Of a stretch of DNA of 64,000 nucleotides, positions 16,917 to 26,740 are shown in pieces. The translations under genes were made by a program, and so were the position numbers. Every line of letters begins with the position of its first letter. The first letter of the stretch is position 1. The stretch comes from Clostridium sp. C8-1-8 (GTDB lineage: Bacteria > Bacillota > Clostridia > Clostridiales > Clostridiaceae): the NCBI RefSeq assembly GCF_009928445.1, contig NZ_JAABNO010000010.1, positions 117,463 through 181,462 of the forward strand. The letters are read 5' to 3'. The notes under the pieces were generated by a model. That model did no database searches, was not told where the DNA came from, and saw only the letters and a list, made by a program, of their open reading frames with translations.

Positions 16917-17346
16917 TTGAGTAGGTTGATTCGTTATGCAAACTTGAAGGATTCAGATATCTTAGGGAAGATACATTCAGAATCATCAAAAGCAGCATTC
17001 AAAGGAATTATTACAGATTATATTTTAGATGAAGTTTTCTCTGTATCAAGGAGAACAAAACGATTTATTACTGAACTAACAGAGGAAGAGATAAGACAGG
17101 CAAAAGATAAGCTGATAAAGATGAGTAATGACACGGTACAAAGAGAAAAAAAATACTAAAAGATAAGGTTAGTGCTCTTAATAAAGCGATGGAAGAAGGT
17201 ATTCAGCAAGGAATACAGCAAGGCGAGAAAAATAAAGCTATAGCAATCGCTAAAAATCTATTAGATGTTTTGGATGATGAAACTATTTCATTAAAAACTG
17301 GTTTGCTGATACAAGAGGTTGAAAAGCTTAGAAAATAATAAATAGA
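16917..17346 (+). pseudogene. Chimera of GNAT 5' end and rpn 3' end
   Basis: The TTG-initiated frame after GGGGGGG encodes a GNAT-like start (SRLIRYANLKDSDILGKIHS) for about 50 codons. At about 17073 it joins a copy of bases 12968-13292, the 3' third of the rpn gene plus a few bases after its stop. A 16-bp deletion in the copy (after AGAGAAA at 17148) shifts the frame, and one unit of the glutamine-glycine repeat is missing. The product cannot function as either parent. The rpn terminator is carried along at 17423. Confidence 0.85.
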
Positions 17347-17422
17347 ATAATAGTTTAATTTAATCTGCGTTAAGTAGAATAACAAATAGTTAACCAAGAA
17401 GAGTCAGAAAATATATACTATG

Positions 17423-17465
17423 AAGAAATTGCACTGGATTTATTCTAATGCAATTTCTTTATTTA
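17423..17465 (+). terminator. Terminator copied with the rpn 3' fragment
   Basis: AAGAAATTGCA (17423-17433) pairs with TGCAATTTCTTT (17449-17460), with a T-rich tail. This is a better-paired version of the hairpin at 13369-13412. Confidence 0.75.
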
Positions 17466-17569
17466 TGTACTAAAAGATTGGAATATATGGATTTATACTT
17501 CTACTCAAGTCCTGATAATGAATGATAATAATTGGTATATAAAGTATTATGAAAGAAAGTTCTATATAT

Positions 17570-17621
17570 TCTGTAGAAGTACATATTTAGTTACCTATTG
17601 CTATGTATTAGATATATGTTG
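17570..17621. repeat. Noncoding element shared with 22459-22505
   Basis: The core TTTAGTTACCTATTGCTATG, continuing through TATTAGATATATGTTG, recurs with few changes at 22459-22505. A weaker relative lies near 23353-23400. All copies are intergenic and in the same orientation. It begins about 240 bases upstream of the SNF2 helicase. The rest of 17466-17811 shows no gene. Confidence 0.55.
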
Positions 17622-17811
17622 AATGTGAATCAAGATTAAGGAGTTTGAAGAAAAGTCTACTAGTTCTATTTCCGAAAGTTTAAAGCTATAGATTTTTAGG
17701 CTATAATAAAAATAGAGATTTTATTTGGAAGAAAAAAAGATACAGTAATAATATCCTCTTTTATGTACATTTACATAGGAGTATCTTGAAAAAACTAGTG
17801 GAGGATTGGTT

Positions 17812-20800
17812 GTGAGAATAACAGAAGCACTAATAAAACAATGGACAGATGATATTACGTTTAAAAGAGCAAAACAATATTATGAGGGAAATTATATTGA
17901 ACCTTTACAAATAAAGCAAACTGAGATAAGAGGTTTTAAAAAAGGTAAACAACTAGATATTTCTGCTAATGTAATTTCTTTTAATGGGTTTAATGCCAAT
18001 TCAGTAAATATACAATGGGAGAGTATATCAAATCAGATACAGGTAAAGTGTAATTGTGAGGAATATGAAGAGGCTGGTAGTTATGAAGGTGATGTACTTT
18101 GTAAGCATATTGCAGCAGTGCTTTTAAAATATAGTAAGGAGTACCAAAATAATTTAAATGGGGCTTCAAAAAAATCTGATATAGACTCTTTAATTGAAGC
18201 TTTCAATGAAGTTTCTGAAATCAGTGAGGATTATAAAAGAGAACTGAATATGGAAATTAAGTTCTTTGAAGCTTTAGCTCATGAGAGACCTTATATTGAA
18301 CTTAAATTAGGGCTGGAAAAAAATTATGTTGTGAAAAATATGAAGAAGTTCTTAAGTTCATTAATAAGTGGTGAAGTTGTAGAGTTTGGAAAGGGATTTA
18401 CCTACGAGCCTAATTTACATAAATTTAATATAGTAGACGAAAAAATAATGGAATTGTTTATGGAAATAAGAGATATCGAGGGAGATCGTACTAGCTACTA
18501 TGATTATTATAATTCTCATAACAATCCAATATTTAGTGGAAAGAAGCTTACATTAACGGATAGAATATTATATAAGTTTTTTAAATTAGCAAAGGAAAGA
18601 ACCATTGATTTGACTGTAAATGGAACCGAGTACAAGGCTGCAAAGATTATAGAAGGTACCATGCCTTTAAAATTTAAAATGGGTATGAAAAGCGAGATTA
18701 TAGAGTTAGAGCAGGAAGGGAATATACCCAAACCTCTAGATAAGGAATGCAGAGTATTCTGGTATGAAGGAAGCATCTATCTTCCACCGAAGAATCAATG
18801 TTCCTTATATTTGCCTATATATAAATTAATATCAAGTAAAAATAATAAAAAGGCGGTTTTCAGTAAAAAGGAAGGAGAAAAGATAGCTTCTTATCTTTTA
18901 CCTAAGCTTAAAACTGTGGCTAAGGAAGTTGTGTTTGATAAAAATATTAAAGAGAATTTTTATGAAGCACCTCTTGTTAGTAAAATTTATCTGGATAAAA
19001 AAGACGATATAGTGACAGCGACCTTAAAATTTAACTATGATGAAATAGATATTAACCCACTAGAAAAAAGTGAGGCTAAAAACACTGATAAGATATTGAT
19101 TCGTGATATTAAAAAGGAAGAAAATTGTGAAGGTATACTGAAAAGCTTTGGCTTCCAGGAAGAGCAAGACAATTATGTGATGAAAAACGAAAATAATATT
19201 GTGAGCTTTATTGCCGATGGAATATATAAGCTTCAAGATCTTGGAGAAGTATATTATTCAGAAAGCTTTAAGAACACCAAGGTTTATGGCAAATCAAGCT
19301 TAAAAGGTGGAATAAAGCTTAATGAGGATAATCTGTTAGAGTTTTCTTTTGAGCTTGAAGGGGTAAGTAGAGAAGAGCTTAAACATATATTCAGTGCCCT
19401 AAGAGAAAAGAAAAAGTATTACAAGCTTAAAGAGGGCGGTTTTGTATCTCTTGAAGATAAATCAATTGAAGCCCTAGGTGAGATGCTTGACTTTTTAGAT
19501 ATAAAAGACAAGGATTTAAGCAAGGAAAAGATACTGCTTTCAAAATATAATGCCTTGTATCTTGATGAAAAAATCAAAGATAAGGAAATGGATTACGTAA
19601 AAAGAAGTAAAAACTTCAGAGAACTTACCAATAATATACGAGATGTGAAAGATATGGAATATATGCTGCCTGAGTCACTAGACAGCATTATGCGTAACTA
19701 TCAGAGAACAGGCTTTAAATGGTTTAAGACCTTATCAGAATATGGCTTTGGAGGTATACTTGCAGACGAAATGGGGCTTGGAAAAACCCTTCAAACCATA
19801 GCCTTTTTGCTGTCTGAAAAGGGAAATAAGCAATCTATGGTTATAGCACCAACTTCTCTAGTATACAATTGGCAAAGTGAGATAGAGAAGTTTGCTCCTG
19901 AATTGAAGGTACTAGTAGTAGCTGGGTCAAAGAAGCAGCGTGAAGAGATGATAAGCGATATAAATAATTGCGATGTTGTAATAACTTCCTACCCACTGAT
20001 ACGAAGGGATATAGAGGAGTATAAGGAGATTACTTTTAATTACTGCATTTTAGATGAAGCTCAACAAATAAAAAATCCATTTTCTGTGAATGCTACCGCT
20101 GTAAAAGAGCTTAAAGCAAAGGGTTATTTTGCGCTTACGGGCACACCAATAGAAAATTCTTTAACGGAACTTTGGTCTATTTTTGATTTTATTATGCCAG
20201 GTTATTTACTTACCCATGATAAATTCACAAAACGATACGAAACGCCTATAGTAAAAAATAGCGATGTAACCGCATTAAAGGAATTAAATAAGCATATAAA
20301 TCCCTTTATTTTAAGAAGATTGAAAAAGGATGTTGTTAAAGAATTACCTCCTAAGATAGAGCATAAGCTGGTGGTAGAAATGACAGAGGATCAGAAAAAG
20401 CTTTATGCTGCATATCTTGCTGAAGCTAAGAATGTGATTGATGAAGAGATAAGAGAAAATGGTTTTAATAAGAGTAAGATAAAGATTCTTTCTATCTTAA
20501 CAAGACTGAGACAAATATGCTGTGATCCTTCTGTATTTATAGAAGAATACGATGGGGATAATGGAAAGATGGAAGCTTTACAAGGGATTTTAGAAGATAG
20601 CATAGGTCAAGGACACAGGATACTTTTGTTTTCTCAATTTACATCTGTACTTAAAAATATCAGAATTAGACTTGATAAAAATAATATGAAATATATGTAT
20701 TTGGACGGAAAAACTAAAAGTAAAGTTAGAATGGATATGGTTAAGGAGTTCAATGAAGGAGATGCAGAAGTGTTTTTAATCTCCTTAAAAGCTGGAGGAG

Positions 20801-21078
20801 CAGGGCTCAATTTAACTGGAGCAGATATTGTAATACACTTTGATCCATGGTGGAATCCAGCGGTAGAAGAACAAGCTACAGATAGAGCACATAGAATTGG
20901 TCAGCAAAAAACTGTAGAGGTTATAAAGCTTCTTACAAAGGGTACTATTGAAGAAAAGATATATAATCTTCAGGAAAAGAAGAAAGAAATGATTAAAAAC
21001 GTAATGGATGAGGATATGAATGAAGATAACATCATAACTCAAATGACGCAAGAGGATTTGGAGAGCTTGTTTGTTTAA
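17812..21078 (+). CDS. SNF2-family helicase with SWIM zinc finger
   Basis: A 1088-residue DNA-dependent ATPase/translocase. Residues about 78-105 carry a SWIM zinc finger (CNCEEYEEAG ... LCKHIAAVLL, CxCx(n)CxH). A long SNF2-associated region follows, then the RecA-like core: ILADEMGLGKTLQTIAF (Walker A, near 650), ILDEAQQIKNP (motif II as DEAQ, near 749), FALTGTPIENS (motif III), and SLKAGGAGLNLTGADIVIHF with EEQATDRAHRIGQQK (motifs V-VI, near 990-1030). The GTG start at 17812 is 7 bases after GGAGG. Bacterial SWIM-SNF2 proteins are widespread, some as housekeeping remodellers and some in defense loci. Its position among nuclease-helicases makes a defense or DNA-maintenance role possible. No nuclease domain is seen. 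Confidence 0.95.
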   Translation: MRITEALIKQWTDDITFKRAKQYYEGNYIEPLQIKQTEIRGFKKGKQLDISANVISFNGFNANSVNIQWESISNQIQVKCNCEEYEEAGSYEGDVLCKHIAAVLLKYSKEYQNNLNGASKKSDIDSLIEAFNEVSEISEDYKRELNMEIKFFEALAHERPYIELKLGLEKNYVVKNMKKFLSSLISGEVVEFGKGFTYEPNLHKFNIVDEKIMELFMEIRDIEGDRTSYYDYYNSHNNPIFSGKKLTLTDRILYKFFKLAKERTIDLTVNGTEYKAAKIIEGTMPLKFKMGMKSEIIELEQEGNIPKPLDKECRVFWYEGSIYLPPKNQCSLYLPIYKLISSKNNKKAVFSKKEGEKIASYLLPKLKTVAKEVVFDKNIKENFYEAPLVSKIYLDKKDDIVTATLKFNYDEIDINPLEKSEAKNTDKILIRDIKKEENCEGILKSFGFQEEQDNYVMKNENNIVSFIADGIYKLQDLGEVYYSESFKNTKVYGKSSLKGGIKLNEDNLLEFSFELEGVSREELKHIFSALREKKKYYKLKEGGFVSLEDKSIEALGEMLDFLDIKDKDLSKEKILLSKYNALYLDEKIKDKEMDYVKRSKNFRELTNNIRDVKDMEYMLPESLDSIMRNYQRTGFKWFKTLSEYGFGGILADEMGLGKTLQTIAFLLSEKGNKQSMVIAPTSLVYNWQSEIEKFAPELKVLVVAGSKKQREEMISDINNCDVVITSYPLIRRDIEEYKEITFNYCILDEAQQIKNPFSVNATAVKELKAKGYFALTGTPIENSLTELWSIFDFIMPGYLLTHDKFTKRYETPIVKNSDVTALKELNKHINPFILRRLKKDVVKELPPKIEHKLVVEMTEDQKKLYAAYLAEAKNVIDEEIRENGFNKSKIKILSILTRLRQICCDPSVFIEEYDGDNGKMEALQGILEDSIGQGHRILLFSQFTSVLKNIRIRLDKNNMKYMYLDGKTKSKVRMDMVKEFNEGDAEVFLISLKAGGAGLNLTGADIVIHFDPWWNPAVEEQATDRAHRIGQQKTVEVIKLLTKGTIEEKIYNLQEKKKEMIKNVMDEDMNEDNIITQMTQEDLESLFV

Positions 21079-21242
21079 TCCTACAGCAGGTGATAGAATA
21101 ATCAGATTTGCCTTAACACTGAGGCGTAAAGGAAAGTTAAAAGATCAGCACTAAGGATTGATTGTAAATTAATGTATACTATAAAAATCAGTTATATAAA
21201 AATGTGGCGGATTTTTTCAATATAGATAGGATGAGGATAAGA

Positions 21243-22400
21243 ATGAAGATTAGGGTGCCAAGTTATTTTAAACAATTCAAATGCATAGCTGCAGATTGTG
21301 AAGATACATGCTGCGCTGGGTGGGAAATCGTAATCGATGATGAAAGCTATAAGAAATATAAAAAGGTAAATGGAGAATTTGGAAAAACACTAAGGAATAA
21401 CATAGTTAATCGTGATGGAGAAAATATATTTGTGCTAAAAGGTGATAACTGTGCGTTTCTAAATGAAAATAAAATGTGCGATATATATACTGAGCTTGGA
21501 GGGGATAGTCTTTGTCACACTTGCAAGCAGTATCCAAGATATACTGAAGAGTTTGGAGGCTTGCGTGAAATAGGGCTATCACTGTCCTGTCCAGAAGCAG
21601 CTAGAATAATATTAAGAGACAGTAAAAAGGCAGAGTTTGAATTGAGTGAAGTTCAAGAAGAAATCACTTCCTACAATGATATTAACGCTATGCTTTTTAT
21701 AAATCTATTACAAAGTAGAAAGATAGTTTTTGATATACTTCAAAACCGTGATATTACTTTAGAATATAGAGCTTCTTTAATCCTGAAATTTGCTAGTGAG
21801 ATTCAAGCCTTAATAGATGAAAATAATATATTGGCAATAAAAGCTGTTAATGAAAAATACTTAAATAAGGACACTAAAAATGAAATCCTACATAGTCTAG
21901 AGCAGTATGAAGGTAAAGGAACTATTAAATATAACAACATAAATGAATTTTTTCAAGTGTTTAAAGAATTAAAGCATATAAACTCTAATGACCCATTAGA
22001 GCTACATAAGGTATCAAGCTATTTTTGGCAAAGCAATAGGGACTCAGAGCTTTATTTAGATAAGCATAGACAATTTGATGATTTCTATAAAGACAAGCTT
22101 TATGAATTTGAACATCTTTTGGTTTACTTTATATTTAGATATTTCATGAAAGCTGTTTTTGATTATGATGTAGCTGCTAAAGTTAAAACAGCAGTGGTTA
22201 GTTATTTAATGATTAAGGAACTGTTCGTGTTTAGATGGATAGAAAGTGGAGAATTTACTGATAAAGATTCTGTAGACATAATCCATATGTATTCAAAAGA
22301 CATTGAACATCTAGAAGAAAATATAGAAAAGTTAGCTGAGCTATTTGAAACTAATAAGGTATTTGATTTAGATGGATTTTTGACCGTGTTGATGAACTAA
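21243..22400 (+). CDS. FliB-like cysteine-rich protein (flagellin lysine N-methylase family)
   Basis: A 385-residue protein of the family named after FliB, which methylates flagellin lysines in Salmonella and has a cysteine cluster thought to bind metal. The N-terminal signature KIRVPSYFKQFKCIAADCED is followed by TCCAGW, and CDIYTELGGDSLCHTCKQYP follows near residues 80-100. The ATG at 21243 follows GATGAGGATAAGA; a GTG at 21204 gives an extra 13 residues but has no ribosome binding site. No flagellar genes are nearby, which is common for this family in Clostridium, so a flagellin target is not assured. It lies 164 bases after the SNF2 gene with no obvious terminator between, so the two may be co-transcribed. 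Confidence 0.8.
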   Translation: MKIRVPSYFKQFKCIAADCEDTCCAGWEIVIDDESYKKYKKVNGEFGKTLRNNIVNRDGENIFVLKGDNCAFLNENKMCDIYTELGGDSLCHTCKQYPRYTEEFGGLREIGLSLSCPEAARIILRDSKKAEFELSEVQEEITSYNDINAMLFINLLQSRKIVFDILQNRDITLEYRASLILKFASEIQALIDENNILAIKAVNEKYLNKDTKNEILHSLEQYEGKGTIKYNNINEFFQVFKELKHINSNDPLELHKVSSYFWQSNRDSELYLDKHRQFDDFYKDKLYEFEHLLVYFIFRYFMKAVFDYDVAAKVKTAVVSYLMIKELFVFRWIESGEFTDKDSVDIIHMYSKDIEHLEENIEKLAELFETNKVFDLDGFLTVLMN

Positions 22401-22458
22401 GAGTTATAGAAGTGGTGGACAAGTATAAATTATTATGGAAAACAGGTATGCCTATCTT

Positions 22459-22505
22459 CTGTAAGTAGATTTAGTTTCCTATTAATATGTATTAAATAAA
22501 TGTTG
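22459..22505. repeat. Second copy of the shared noncoding element
   Basis: TTTAGTTTCCTATTAATATG, continuing through TATTAAATAAATGTTG, matches the element at 17570-17621 at about 31 of 36 core positions. It lies between the FliB-like gene and its terminator. Confidence 0.55.
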
Positions 22506-22551
22506 TTATCACTTTAAAGAGTAGAGTTTATTAATAATATAGTGAAAAGAT

Positions 22552-22598
22552 GAAATGAACTAGCTGAAATCAATAAGCTAGTTCATTTCTTTTTTATT
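22552..22598 (+). terminator. Strong rho-independent terminator
   Basis: GAAATGAACTAGCT (22552-22565) and AGCTAGTTCATTTC (22576-22589) form a perfect 14-bp stem followed by TTTTTTATTT. It closes the SNF2/FliB-like unit. The remaining bases to 22825 hold a possible -10 TATAAT near 22756 for the next gene. Confidence 0.95.
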
Positions 22599-22825
22599 TA
22601 TAATGTAGCAGTATGGCTTGCATACTCAGAATAACCTATAGACTTTTTTTGTATACGTCTTATCTCAAATACATTTTTCTAGTGAGAATGCTTCAAAACT
22701 GCAGCAGGTACATTATTGTTACTTATATGTAAACATATGGGAAATAAAAATTCTGTATAATAAGAGAAATAATTAAATATAGAAAGCTTCATAAGATAGG
22801 AAGCACTGCGAAAGAAGTTAAGAAC

Positions 22826-23050
22826 ATGATTTCTAAAGAATTTAGGGTGCTATTTTTCTTACCATATATATTTGGAATTCTATTAGCAAGCTTCTATAGC
22901 TACTCATTACCAGTTCAGCAAGGTAAAGGTGGCGCATCGGCTATGTACTCATTAATTATAGGAGTGATTTATCTTATCTTTCAGATATTATACTACTTGT
23001 TCTATAAGGTTATTTATATTAGAAGATTGTTTAGAGACTTGAATAGATAA
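22826..23050 (+). CDS. Small two-helix membrane protein, unknown function
   Basis: A 74-residue frame starting at ATG after AAAGAAGTTAAGAAC (a weak ribosome binding site). Two hydrophobic segments, LFFLPYIFGILLASFYSYS and YSLIIGVIYLIFQILYYLFY, are followed by a basic tail (IRRLFRDLNR). No recognised family. It lies between two terminators, so it is a one-gene unit. Confidence 0.5.
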   Translation: MISKEFRVLFFLPYIFGILLASFYSYSLPVQQGKGGASAMYSLIIGVIYLIFQILYYLFYKVIYIRRLFRDLNR

Positions 23051-23121
23051 ATTTCTGCTTTCTAGCTCATAGATGGATTTATTGAAAATAGATACATTTA
23101 AATTTTATATAGGATGGTTAA

Positions 23122-23152
23122 TCACTGGTTAAAAAAGCCAGTGACTTTTTTA
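23122..23152 (+). terminator. Rho-independent terminator
   Basis: TCACTGG (23122-23128) pairs with CCAGTGA (23138-23144), followed by CTTTTTTATG. It ends the small membrane protein unit. Confidence 0.85.
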
Positions 23153-23175
23153 TGGGCAAGGAACTTACATCAACT

Positions 23176-23218
23176 AACTATGGTATATTATGTCTAATTT
23201 TGCTAAAATTGAATTAGC
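23176..23218 (+). promoter_or_regulatory. Conserved element upstream of the PLD-helicase gene (copy A)
   Basis: This 43-bp stretch is 39/43 identical to 38880-38922. It includes TGGTATATT, an extended -10-like box, followed by AATTTT GCT AAAATT, a 6-3-6 palindrome. Copy A ends 276 bases before the start of the nuclease-helicase at 23494; copy B ends 269 bases before mcrB. The flanks are also loosely alike. A shared promoter/operator is the simplest reading. A weak copy of the other shared element lies at 23353-23400. No gene in 23219-23493. Confidence 0.55.
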
Positions 23219-23493
23219 TATAGATAACAATTTTCAGATAAAGGCAGTGTATATAATTCAGTGTGTATTGATAACAATATTTTCAAAGCTCCAATAGAAT
23301 TTTTATGGAGTGTAAAATAATTGCTTTTGGAACAAGGGGTTAAGCAGTTATATGTTCTGTCAAATAGATATTTAAGTTGTATTTAGTAATATGTAGATAG
23401 TAAATTTGTTAACTATCATCGTTAATTTAGATATAAATATAGATTTTATAAGAAGGTAATTCAGTTATTTAAACATAGATGAGGAGGTGTGTC

Positions 23494-26400
23494 ATGCTTA
23501 AGGAAGGCCTTTATGAAGAGTTAATAAGTAAAAAGCTAGAAGGTGAGTTAGCTGTCTTAGAAAATGGAAAGTATGATATCTCAAAGGAAAAGATAGATGT
23601 GGAAGAGGCAAGAAAGCGTCTTTCTAGTTATATATCTGCTGTAACTAGAAAGGCTTTGAGATATATAAGAGAAGGTTTTAGTGCCAATGAAAGCAAGGAA
23701 GCTTTGCTTAAACAGGTCAAAACCTGCAATGAGATAATTGAAATCCTAGCTCAGAACCTAGAGGATGATGAGTTTGAAAAGTTAAAGCTTTCTGAAGAGG
23801 GGGAAGTACTAACTTCAATCTACTCTAAACTTAATAGTGTTAGAGCTCTTAGAAAAGTGGAGGATATAAGACCAGTAACACCTTTGTCTGAGAGTTCTTT
23901 ATTTACCGGCTCACATTATGAACCTAATATGATGTCTGAGTTGCAAAAGGAGATTTTAAGCTCGGATAGCATTGATATGCTGGTTTCTTTTATAAAGTGG
24001 AGTGGACTAAGATGTATTATTGAGCAGTTAAGAGAGTTCACTGAAAGACAAGGTACAGAGCTTAGAGTAATCACTACGTCTTATATGGAAGCCACAGATT
24101 TTAAAGCCATAATGGAGCTTAGTAAGCTTAAAAATACTAAAATAAAGGTTAGTTATGATGTAGAGAGAACAAGACTTCATGCAAAGGCTTATCTTTTTAA
24201 GAGAGAAACTGGATTCTCAACTGCCTATATAGGTTCTTCTAATATATCAAATCCAGCCTTAACTTCTGGACTTGAGTGGAATCTTAAGGTCACAGAAAAG
24301 GATTCCTTTGACATAATTAAGAAGTTTGAAGCAACCTATGAAAGCTATTGGAACGATAAGGAGTTTGTTGAGTTTAATGGTGAAGATGAGCAGGATGCAG
24401 CACAGCTACATAAGGCATTGACCAGCAAAAAAGATAGTAATGAAAGTAGTTTGAATTTTAATTTGGATATAACGCCATATCATTATCAAAAAGAAATCCT
24501 TGAAAAACTTCAGGTTGAAAGAGAAATCTTTGGTAGAAATAAAAATCTTCTGGTAGCGGCTACAGGCGTTGGAAAGACTATTATTTCAGCTTTTGACTAT
24601 AAGAGATTTCTGAAAAATAACAATGGTCACGGAAGACTGCTTTTTGTTGCTCATAGAGAGGAAATACTAGCCCAAAGTCTTACTACCTTTAGAGCAGTGT
24701 TAAAGAATTTTAATTTTGGTGAATTATTAGTAGGTGGAAGACAAATAGAGCATTTAGATCATTTATTTATAAGCATTCAAAGTTTTAATTCTAAGAAGTT
24801 ATATGAGAAAACTTCAAAGGATTTTTATGATTTTATAATAGTGGATGAATTTCACCATGCGGCAGCACCTTCTTATATAACTTTACTAGATTACTACAAG
24901 CCAAAGGTATTATTAGGCTTAACAGCTACACCAGAAAGAATGGATGGCAAGAATGTATTAGAGCATTTTGATGATAGAATTGCCGCAGAGATGAGACTTA
25001 CAGAAGCTATAGACAGAAAACTATTAAGTCCTTTTCAATACTTCTGCGTTACAGATACCGTAGACCTTTCAAAGCTAAAGTGGAGCAGGAAGGGCTATGA
25101 TACAAAAGAGCTTGAAGGAGTGTATACTTCAAATTCTATAAGAACAAATCAGATTTTGAAAAGCCTAAAGGATTATGTAACCTCTATTGATGATGTAAGG
25201 GGCCTTGGCTTCTGCACTTCAATAGATCATGCAATATATATGGCTGAGGCTTTTAATAAAGCAAATATTCCTTCCATAGCATTATACGCAGGGGTAAGTG
25301 ATGAGGAAAGAGAAACAGTAAAGCACAGACTTGTAAATGGAGAAATAAACTTTATCTTTGTTGTGGATCTTTATAATGAAGGGGTAGATATACCTGAAAT
25401 AAATACAGTTCTGTTCTTAAGACCTACTGAAAGCTTAACAGTATTTCTGCAGCAGTTAGGTAGAGGCTTAAGACTAAGCGAAGGTAAAGAGTGCCTAACA
25501 GTTCTAGACTTTGTGGGGCAGGCTCATGCAAGTTACAATTTTGAAGAAAAGTTTAGAGCCTTGATAGGAAAGACAAAGCATTCCATAGCTCATTATGTGG
25601 AAAATGGGTTCTTAAATGTTCCTAAGGGATGCTTTATAGCTCTAGAGAAACAAGCTAAAGAATATATATTGAGGAATATAAAAGCATCTACTAACAGCAA
25701 GAGAAATATCATAGAAAAGATGAAATACTTCAGTGAGGATACTAGACTTGAGCTGAATTTAACAAACTTTCTAAACCACTATAATCTTTCTTTGTATGAT
25801 TTATACGGAAAAAGTGGAGATAGAAGCTTTATGAGAATGGCAACAGAAGCAGGAGTAGGAGAAGCTTTCTCATTGAATAATGAAACTAAGTTAGTAAAAA
25901 GACTACCAAGTCTGTTTCATATAGATTCCGTTAAGTTTATTGGATTTATAATTAAATACTTGAAAAATGAGCTGGCAGAAGAGTTAAATGATGGAGAAAA
26001 GTTAATGTTATCTATGCTTTATTATACCTTCTATAGTAGTGAACCAAAGAAGGAAGGCTTTAATAGCTTTGAAGATGGATTAAGCGGCATAAAAAACTGT
26101 GAATGCTTCAAAAATGAAATCATAGATATATTAACCTACAAGCTTTCAAAGGTAGATATGATGAATCTAGAAAATGATTTTAATTTCTCATGCCCACTAG
26201 ATGTTCATTGCAGCTATAACACTAATCAAATATTAGCAGCCTTCGGTTACTTTAATGAAGAAAGCTGCCCATCCTTTAGAGAAGGGGTTAAGTACTTTGA
26301 AGATAAGAAGTTAGACATATTCTTCATAACCTTAAATAAATCTGACAAGGATTTTTCACCATCAACCTTATATGAAGATTATGCCATAAACGAAAGCTTG

Positions 26401-26661
26401 TTCCACTGGCAGTCTCAAAGCAAGACTGGGGAGAAAAGTGTAACAGGACAAAGATATATAAACCACAAAAAGACAGGAAACTCTATTGCACTATTTGCAA
26501 GAGAATACAAGACTTCAGATGGGTATACCTCACCCTTTATATTCCTTGGAACCTGCGAATATGTAAGTCATAGTGGAGAGAAGCCAATGAGTATCGTGTG
26601 GGAGTTAAAGCAGGAGATGCCTCCAAGGTTTGTGCCAGTGGCTAATAAGAGTATATTGTGA
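23494..26661 (+). CDS. PLD-nuclease / SF2 helicase / DUF3427 fusion protein
   Basis: A 1055-residue cytoplasmic protein joining a phospholipase D-type nuclease to a DEAD-like helicase. The nuclease HKD motif is RLHAKAYLFKRE ... YIGSSNIS (residues about 227-253). The helicase shows LLVAATGVGKTIISAF (Walker A, near 352), IIVDEFHHAA (motif II as DEFH), LLGLTATPERMDG (motif III) and QQLGRGLRLSEGKECLTVLD (motif VI, near 653). The C-terminal 400 residues match the DUF3427 type, ending with a KTGNSIALFAREYKTSDGY-like segment. The ATG at 23494 follows GAGGAGGTGTGTC. Proteins of this architecture recur in defense islands and may act alone. It appears monocistronic. Substrate specificity is unknown. 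Confidence 0.92.
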   Translation: MLKEGLYEELISKKLEGELAVLENGKYDISKEKIDVEEARKRLSSYISAVTRKALRYIREGFSANESKEALLKQVKTCNEIIEILAQNLEDDEFEKLKLSEEGEVLTSIYSKLNSVRALRKVEDIRPVTPLSESSLFTGSHYEPNMMSELQKEILSSDSIDMLVSFIKWSGLRCIIEQLREFTERQGTELRVITTSYMEATDFKAIMELSKLKNTKIKVSYDVERTRLHAKAYLFKRETGFSTAYIGSSNISNPALTSGLEWNLKVTEKDSFDIIKKFEATYESYWNDKEFVEFNGEDEQDAAQLHKALTSKKDSNESSLNFNLDITPYHYQKEILEKLQVEREIFGRNKNLLVAATGVGKTIISAFDYKRFLKNNNGHGRLLFVAHREEILAQSLTTFRAVLKNFNFGELLVGGRQIEHLDHLFISIQSFNSKKLYEKTSKDFYDFIIVDEFHHAAAPSYITLLDYYKPKVLLGLTATPERMDGKNVLEHFDDRIAAEMRLTEAIDRKLLSPFQYFCVTDTVDLSKLKWSRKGYDTKELEGVYTSNSIRTNQILKSLKDYVTSIDDVRGLGFCTSIDHAIYMAEAFNKANIPSIALYAGVSDEERETVKHRLVNGEINFIFVVDLYNEGVDIPEINTVLFLRPTESLTVFLQQLGRGLRLSEGKECLTVLDFVGQAHASYNFEEKFRALIGKTKHSIAHYVENGFLNVPKGCFIALEKQAKEYILRNIKASTNSKRNIIEKMKYFSEDTRLELNLTNFLNHYNLSLYDLYGKSGDRSFMRMATEAGVGEAFSLNNETKLVKRLPSLFHIDSVKFIGFIIKYLKNELAEELNDGEKLMLSMLYYTFYSSEPKKEGFNSFEDGLSGIKNCECFKNEIIDILTYKLSKVDMMNLENDFNFSCPLDVHCSYNTNQILAAFGYFNEESCPSFREGVKYFEDKKLDIFFITLNKSDKDFSPSTLYEDYAINESLFHWQSQSKTGEKSVTGQRYINHKKTGNSIALFAREYKTSDGYTSPFIFLGTCEYVSHSGEKPMSIVWELKQEMPPRFVPVANKSIL

Positions 26662-26740
26662 TAATTATTAAAAATAAGGTGAATGTCAGAGTAAAGTAAT
26701 ATATTGAAATAGGAAGATGTAATTAAGAATATATAAAGAA

